From Candidatus Dormiibacterota bacterium (GTDB lineage: Bacteria; Chloroflexota; Dormibacteria; Aeolococcales; Bog-877): DNA of 5,586 bases. A program made the position numbers and the translations under genes. Location of the stretch: the NCBI GenBank assembly GCA_003132265.1, contig PKXE01000144.1, forward strand, positions 1,415 to 7,000. The letters are read 5' to 3'. This document shows positions 1 through 5,586 of this stretch, one piece after another (the first letter of the stretch is position 1; each line of letters starts with the position of its first letter). The notes below the pieces were generated by a model. That model saw nothing but the letters and a program-made list of their open reading frames with translations. It was not told the origin of the DNA and did not search any database.

Positions 1-842
1 GGGGTCTCCCCGCGCGCGGCGGACACCTCCCGGAGGGCGTCGCAGTAGCTGGTCATATCGGCGAGCACGACGAGGACGTGCTCGGCGCACTCGAACGCCA
101 GGTACTCCGCGATGGTCAGTGCCACGCGCGGGGTGAGCAGCCGCTGGACGACGGGATCATCGGCAGTGTCGAGCAACAGCACGAGGTCCCCGGCCGAGGC
201 GCGGGTCTCGAGGACCTGCCGGATCGCTGCGGCGTCGGCGTGGGTCAGCCCCATCGCGGCGACGACCACCTTGAAGGGTTCGCCGGCCGCGTGCGACTGC
301 GCGGCGATCTGCGAGGCGAGCTCGAAGTGGGGCAGGCCGGCCGAAGAGAAGACCGGCAGCTTCTGACCCCGTACGAGGGTCAGCAGCGCATCGATGACCG
401 ACACGCCGGTCAGGATCGGGTCCCGCGGGACGTCGCGCACGGTCGGATTGAGGGGCGAACCGGCGACTGGGCGGGTCTCGCCACCCAGCATGGGTGGGCC
501 GCCGTCGAGGGGCTCCCCCATACCGTTCCACACCCGTCCCAGCCACCCCCGGCCGACGGGGATCTCGAACGGACGGCCTTCGAACGCCACGGTCACCCTC
601 TCGGGATCGATGCCGCCCGTCCCCTGGAGGACCTGCACAACCGCCAGGTCCCCGTGGACTTCGAGGACGAGGCCCCGACGGACCTCACCGCTGGGAAGCC
701 GGACCGCCGCGATCTCGTCCCAACCCACTCCCTCCACGCCGCCGACCACCAGCAGGGGCCCCTCCACGCGGCGCGCGCCCGTGTACTCGATCGGTACTCG
801 GGCCAACTCGTTCCCCCGGGCAGGGGTGGTCGGCGGTGTCAC
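1..842 (-). CDS. atpB: A/V-type ATPase subunit B (non-catalytic nucleotide-binding subunit), C-terminus cut by window edge
   Basis: This is the non-catalytic partner of subunit A in the cytoplasmic A3B3 head. I read 280 residues before the left edge; full-length relatives have about 460-480, so roughly the last 40% is missing. The start is GTG at 842-840, which overlaps the TGA of subunit A (841-839) as GTGA. No clear Shine-Dalgarno is seen, so translational coupling is likely. Visible family motifs are VEYTGARRVEGPLL-like N-terminal beta-barrel sequence (about 18-31), QGTGGID (73-79), the LVRGQKLPVF strand (156-165), the degenerate P-loop SSAGLPH (166-172) and ADMTSYCDALREV (261-273). The degenerate P-loop lacks the GKT of a catalytic Walker A, which is normal for B. 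The residue after GLPH is Phe where Asn is usual. The ORF stays open to the edge, and subunit D would be expected after it. Confidence 0.96.
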   Translation of the reverse strand, partial: MTPPTTPARGNELARVPIEYTGARRVEGPLLVVGGVEGVGWDEIAAVRLPSGEVRRGLVLEVHGDLAVVQVLQGTGGIDPERVTVAFEGRPFEIPVGRGWLGRVWNGMGEPLDGGPPMLGGETRPVAGSPLNPTVRDVPRDPILTGVSVIDALLTLVRGQKLPVFSSAGLPHFELASQIAAQSHAAGEPFKVVVAAMGLTHADAAAIRQVLETRASAGDLVLLLDTADDPVVQRLLTPRVALTIAEYLAFECAEHVLVVLADMTSYCDALREVSAARGET

Positions 843-2581
843 GCCAGCCCGTCCAGCGCTCGCAGCTGCTCGTCGCGCCGGGTTCGGACCGCCTCGTCGT
901 CGTCGGGACCTGTCTCGTCGCGAGCCCGGGTCACCGGGGTGAAGTCGAACTCCTCGACCGCCGAGGCGGGGAGCCCACCGTCCACCAGCGCCTGGCAACG
1001 ATCGTAGACGTCGAGCACGAGCTCCAAGAGCGCCATCTGCTTGGCCGGGGAGCAGAAGGCGTCGTTCTCACTCAGGGCGCTCTGTTGCAGCACCGCTTCG
1101 CGCAGCAGCCTTCCGGCGAGGAGCACCATGCGCTCGCGCCCGGGGAGTGCCCCGAGCCCGACGAGTTCGACCACCGAGGACAACCGATCGGCTTCGCCCA
1201 AGAGCGCGATCGCCCGGGCCCGATCCAGCGCCCAGCTCGTCCTACCTTCCGCCGCCTGCCACGTGGCCACGGCCTCCACGTCGCGCGCGAACGAGCGCCG
1301 CCAGCTGATCGCCGGGTAGTGGCGCGCATAGGCGAGGTCGCGATCGAGCGACCAGAGGCAGCGCACGAATCGCTCGGTGTGTGCGGTCACCGGCTCGGTC
1401 ATATCGCCCCCGGGAGGCGACACCGCGCCGATGGCGGTCACCGAGCCCTCCTCGCCGCCGAGTGTCGTCACCCGGCAGGCGCGCTCATAGAACGCGGCCA
1501 GCGCGGACGCCAGGCCGGCCGGGAAACCCTCCTCGGCAGGGAGCTCACCGCTACGCGAGGAGAATTCCCGCAGGGCCTCGGCCCAACGTGAGGTCGAGTC
1601 GGCCAGGAGCACGGTGGCGTATCCCATGTCCCGGTAGTACTCGGCGACGGTCATGCCGGTGTAGACGCTCGCCTCGCGCGCCATCACCGGCATGTTGGAC
1701 GTATTGGCGATCACCACGGTGCGCTCCAACAGGCTCCGCCCGGTCCTCGGGTCCTCGAGCTGCTCGAGATCGGTCAGCGCATCAGCCAACTCGTTGCCCC
1801 GCTCCCCGCAGCCCACGAAGACGATGATGTCGGCGTCGCACCATTTCACGATCTGCTGGAGCAGGACGGTCTTGCCGGTCCCGAAGCCGCCCGGCACGGC
1901 CGCCGTGGCGCCTTGGGCGATGGGGAACAGCAGGTCCACCACCCGCTGGCCGGTGATCAGCGGTGCCGCCAGGCGAAGGCGCTCGCGCACCGGGCGGGGG
2001 ATCCGGACCGGCCAGTGCTCGACCACTCGCACGGGCGTCCCGTCGACCGTGATGACCGCCTCGTCCTCGGCCACCTCCCCAGGCTCGGACACCCAGTCGA
2101 CGGTCCCGGCCAAGCCCGCGGGGACGAGCGCCCGGTGCTCGATTCCCCCGGCGGCCATCGGCACCGTCCCGAGGAGGGTTCCTGGTCCGACCCGGGTACC
2201 CGCCGTGACCGAGGGCCGGAACGACCAGCGTGCCGGTGTGCCGGCTTCGGCAGGAGCACCAGGAGCGAGCCATGCCGATCGATTGGCCAAGGGCCGGAGC
2301 AGCCCGTCGAAGATGCCGCCGAGGAGTCCGGGGCCGAGCCGTGCCGAGAGCGGGTGACCGAGCGCCCGGACGGGGTCGCCCACGCAGAGCCCGCCCGTGT
2401 ACTCGTGGGCTTGCGCGGTCACCAAGCCTCCGCTGATCGAGATTACCTCGGCCGGCAGCCGGTTCGTCCCGATCTCGAGCACCTCGAGGGCGGCGACCCG
2501 GGTGAGCCCTTCCGCCTCGACCAGGGGGCCGTTCACCCGGACCACATGCCCGGTGGTACCCGCGGCGGCTGGGTCGCTCAT
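839..2581 (-). CDS. atpA: A/V-type ATPase catalytic subunit A
   Basis: Catalytic subunit of the A3B3 head, where ATP is made or hydrolysed at the A-B interfaces. It is 580 residues long, the usual length for bacterial and archaeal A subunits. The order of parts is an N-terminal beta-barrel (about 10-75), the A-specific non-homologous bulge (about 115-190), then the P-loop ATPase core. Walker A is GGFGTGKT (231-238). The catalytic glutamate is E260 in VGCGERGNE (256-264). Walker B ends at D328 in VLLADSTSRWAEALRE (324-339). GGEEGSVTAIGAVSPPGGD (375-393) is also typical. The C-terminal helical domain continues to 580, ending in an acidic/basic tail. The ATG at 2581-2579 overlaps the TGA of subunit E as ATGA, and its own stop overlaps the B start in the same way. 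No strong ribosome binding site precedes it, so coupling to E is probable. All catalytic residues seem intact. The direction of the enzyme in vivo cannot be told from the sequence. Confidence 0.98.
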   Translation of the reverse strand: MSDPAAAGTTGHVVRVNGPLVEAEGLTRVAALEVLEIGTNRLPAEVISISGGLVTAQAHEYTGGLCVGDPVRALGHPLSARLGPGLLGGIFDGLLRPLANRSAWLAPGAPAEAGTPARWSFRPSVTAGTRVGPGTLLGTVPMAAGGIEHRALVPAGLAGTVDWVSEPGEVAEDEAVITVDGTPVRVVEHWPVRIPRPVRERLRLAAPLITGQRVVDLLFPIAQGATAAVPGGFGTGKTVLLQQIVKWCDADIIVFVGCGERGNELADALTDLEQLEDPRTGRSLLERTVVIANTSNMPVMAREASVYTGMTVAEYYRDMGYATVLLADSTSRWAEALREFSSRSGELPAEEGFPAGLASALAAFYERACRVTTLGGEEGSVTAIGAVSPPGGDMTEPVTAHTERFVRCLWSLDRDLAYARHYPAISWRRSFARDVEAVATWQAAEGRTSWALDRARAIALLGEADRLSSVVELVGLGALPGRERMVLLAGRLLREAVLQQSALSENDAFCSPAKQMALLELVLDVYDRCQALVDGGLPASAVEEFDFTPVTRARDETGPDDDEAVRTRRDEQLRALDGLA

Positions 2582-3138
2582 TCCCAGACGGCCCGGAGAA
2601 CCTCGCCGAGCGAGCTCATGTGCAGATCGACCAGCACCTTGGTGCTCAGGTCCACCCGCCGGCCGCGCCGCTCGGCCACGATGCCGATCCCACCGTCCGC
2701 CGGCGGGTGCACGGCGGCGTCGTCTCCCAGTCGCGCGCGCGCCGTCTCCGCCAGCCGGGAGGCCAGCGCTTCGGCCTCGCCCGTTCCGGCTCGGTCGCGC
2801 AACGCCGCCAGGGCGCGCCGGCGCACCTCTTCGTAGACCTCGCGCCGAGCGCCGAGCACCAGCGCGAGCGCCTGCCGGTGGGCGTCGGCCATCAGGACTG
2901 CGGCGGCCCGGTCGGCGGTCGCCTCGGCCTCGGCTCGCGCCTCGTCAAGGGTCCGAGCGGCCTCGGCTCGCGCCTCGTCGAGGCGGGCGTGCCCTCGGGC
3001 CTCTGCGGCGGCCAGGATCTCGCCGGAGCGGCGTTGGGCGTCGCCATGCAGCGTCTCGGCCACCGGCCTCAGCGGCGGGGAGAGCTCGCGAGTGACCAGA
3101 GCACGGCTCTTCCCGACGGGCCTGGTCGAGGTGCTCAA
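2578..3138 (-). CDS. atpE: A/V-type ATPase subunit E (peripheral stalk)
   Basis: Peripheral-stalk subunit that normally pairs with H/G as a long coiled coil and holds the A3B3 head against rotation. It has 186 residues, about the family length. Residues 1-25 are basic and proline-containing. Residues about 28-100 are a continuous Ala/Glu/Arg-rich helix with the octet LDEARAEA at 53-60 and again at 64-71. REVYEEVRRRALAALR (99-114) matches the transition into the C-terminal globular domain, and the end resembles the family terminus that contacts the top of the head. I place the start at TTG 3138-3136 because it forms TTGA with the F stop (3137-3135). GTG at codon 26 is an alternative that would remove the odd N-terminus. 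No good Shine-Dalgarno is visible. Assignment rests on length, helix character, C-terminal pattern and position before A; single motifs are weak in this family. Confidence 0.86.
   Translation of the reverse strand: MSTSTRPVGKSRALVTRELSPPLRPVAETLHGDAQRRSGEILAAAEARGHARLDEARAEAARTLDEARAEAEATADRAAAVLMADAHRQALALVLGARREVYEEVRRRALAALRDRAGTGEAEALASRLAETARARLGDDAAVHPPADGGIGIVAERRGRRVDLSTKVLVDLHMSSLGEVLRAVWE
2927..2983 (-). repeat. 33-base-period direct repeat inside subunit E (11-residue coiled-coil repeat)
   Basis: Two 24-base copies, 2927-2950 and 2960-2983, are identical except at one position (a at 2947, g at 2980) and are offset by 33 bases. They encode LDEARAEA twice (residues 53-60 and 64-71) with three residues between. 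The period is exactly 11 codons, so reading frame and helix phase are kept. It looks like a duplication of one hendecad in the stalk helix. Confidence 0.8.
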
Positions 3139-3356
3139 CTCGGCATAGTCACGGTCAGCACGCCGTCGCGCTCGAGCACGCGGCTGCCGAGTGCCGAAGC
3201 CGCAGCGGGAGTGAGGACGACGAGCGAGGTATCGGGTGGAAGCTCGGACCAGCTCCGGTTGATCGACTCGGGGTCACCGACCGCGATCGTCGTCGCACCG
3301 GCGAGCGCGTAGCCGTCAACCTTGACCGCCTCCCCGAGCACGACCAGCCTGCCCAC
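3135..3356 (-). CDS. atpF: Short A/V-type ATPase subunit F-like protein (central stalk)
   Basis: Subunit F sits on the central stalk with D and modulates ATPase activity. This protein has 73 residues, whereas typical F subunits have about 100. The N-terminus reads as a small alpha/beta fold: RLVVLGE (3-9), then VDGYALAGA (13-21), which matches the family's GFrLaG pattern. A second strand is SLVVLTPA (44-51), and a last strand near VLTVTMP (66-72) corresponds to the strand ending in the family's conserved proline. The protein ends there, so the C-terminal helix that normally inserts into the head is absent. The start is GTG 3356-3354, four bases after the K stop, with AAGG nine bases upstream. 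The TGA overlaps the E start. Position between ring and stalk genes supports F, but the small size and weak identity leave room for an unrelated small protein. Confidence 0.75.
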   Translation of the reverse strand: MGRLVVLGEAVKVDGYALAGATTIAVGDPESINRSWSELPPDTSLVVLTPAAASALGSRVLERDGVLTVTMPS

Positions 3357-3360
3357 CGAG

Positions 3361-5175
<1,815 letters not shown>

Positions 5176-5189
<14 letters not shown>

Positions 5190-5586
5190 CGAGCACCCCT
5201 GCGTCGCGACCACCGCGCGCTGCGATCTCCAGCGCGGCGCGGACCTGCCAGCCGTCGGAGCTGAGTAGACCGGCCACACCGACCACCGCCCCCGGCCCGG
5301 GGAGCGCCCGGGCGGTGAGCACCAGGCTCTCGGCTTCCAACCGGGACCACCACCGGACCTCGCACCGCCAGAGGTCCTCGGCCGAGCTCGCGCCTTCGAG
5401 CACCCAGTCGAGTCTGGGGGCCAGCGTTCGTCGCAGCTGCTCCACGGACGGCGCGCCGACCCAGCCCTTCCCGAGCACCGCCCGGGCGTGGCCCGCCGCG
5501 GGGGTGCCCGCAGCCGGCGGCGCACCAGCCGCGATCGACCGGGCGATGATGAGCACGGCGGCCGAAGTGGCCAATGCGGCAGCCTC
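5176..5586 (-). CDS. Probable A/V-type ATPase subunit C (AC39/d-like), C-terminal part only
   Basis: The frame is open from the right edge to TGA at 5178-5176, giving the last 136 residues of a longer protein. A TTG at 5574 could in principle start it, but the reading frame is still open at the edge and the helical pattern begins earlier. The end GVAGLLSSDGWQVRAALEIA (103-122) followed by ARGG resembles the AC39/subunit C terminus, where a helix with a conserved E-V-R-N-L-R-like stretch precedes an R-G turn. The preceding part, WWSRLEAESLVLTARALPGP (79-98), also fits the family's layout. The segment near VLIIARSIAAG (11-21) fits the mid-protein D..N..lR pattern, though with the acidic residues lost. 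Subunit C would cap the K ring and seat the central stalk. Its 3' end overlaps the subunit I start by 14 bases, so it belongs to this operon. The family call is by eye and rests partly on context, because C is otherwise missing from the operon. Confidence 0.6.
5194..5200 (-). promoter_or_regulatory. Shine-Dalgarno deciding the ATG start of subunit I
   Basis: The minus strand reads AGGGGTG, with AGGGG ending six bases before ATG 5189 and inside the end of the upstream gene. It favours ATG 5189 over ATG 5156, which has no comparable site, and over any upstream start in the same frame. Confidence 0.6.

Noticed and set aside
166..172. Loss of the Walker A lysine in subunit B (residue positions 166-172)
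   Set aside because: A degenerate P-loop of the form SxxGLPH is the normal state of non-catalytic B subunits and is not damage.
157..546. Minus-strand open frame of 129 codons inside subunit B
   Set aside because: It is in a different frame from the motif-bearing B reading frame, and its Arg/Pro-rich product has no family features.
494..1591. Plus-strand open frames of about 300-365 codons opposite subunits A and B (also 78-1007 and 1913-2836)
   Set aside because: These are shadows of GC-rich coding DNA: no ribosome binding logic, no recognisable motif, and biased Arg/Pro/Gly composition.
3060..3200. A frameshift truncating subunit F
   Set aside because: The downstream frame begins subunit E directly with a tidy TTGA overlap, and I saw no F-like C-terminal helix in another frame. 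A sequencing error cannot be fully excluded, so the short F is reported as a finding and not as a pseudogene.
5190..5525. N-terminal extension of subunit I by 112 residues in the same frame
   Set aside because: The extra residues are Arg/Pro/Ser-rich shadow sequence overlapping the probable subunit C gene. The ATG at 5189 has its own ribosome binding site and begins the family-like N-terminus.

Overview
The window is one dense, minus-strand operon segment encoding an A/V-type (archaeal/vacuolar-type) rotary ATPase. The DNA is very GC-rich and nearly every third codon position in the real genes is G or C. Together with GTG and TTG start codons, this suggests a high-GC bacterium, most likely an actinomycete-type lineage. 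Thermus-like or other high-GC groups cannot be excluded, because no taxonomic marker gene is present.

Transcription runs from high to low coordinates. In that order the genes are: (1) the 3' end of a probable subunit C (AC39/d-like), entering from the right edge (5586-5176); (2) membrane subunit I, the a-type stator (5189-3762); (3) subunit K, the proton-carrying ring protein (3777-3361); (4) a short subunit F (3356-3135); (5) peripheral-stalk subunit E (3138-2578); (6) catalytic subunit A (2581-839); and (7) non-catalytic subunit B (842-1), which runs off the left edge. All junctions overlap by 4 to 16 bases except K-F, which has a 4-base gap. There is no intergenic space for an internal promoter or terminator, and no RNA gene, mobile element or CRISPR array was seen.

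As a machine, A and B form the A3B3 head that makes or hydrolyses ATP. F and C, with subunit D (not in the window, perhaps past the left edge), would form the central rotor. K forms the membrane ring. Subunit I supplies the half-channels and the two essential arginines. E is one chain of the peripheral stalk. The ion-binding region of K looks proton-type rather than sodium-type.

The operon is recognisable, not a new system, but it departs from the textbook form in several ways. K carries an extra hydrophobic hairpin of about 65 residues at its N-terminus. F stops at 73 residues and lacks the usual C-terminal helix. Subunit I has a strongly shortened cytoplasmic arm. The gene order (C-I-K-F-E-A-B) differs from the common H/G-I-K-E-C-F-A-B-D order, and no H/G stalk partner is visible. 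These may describe a compact variant of the enzyme.
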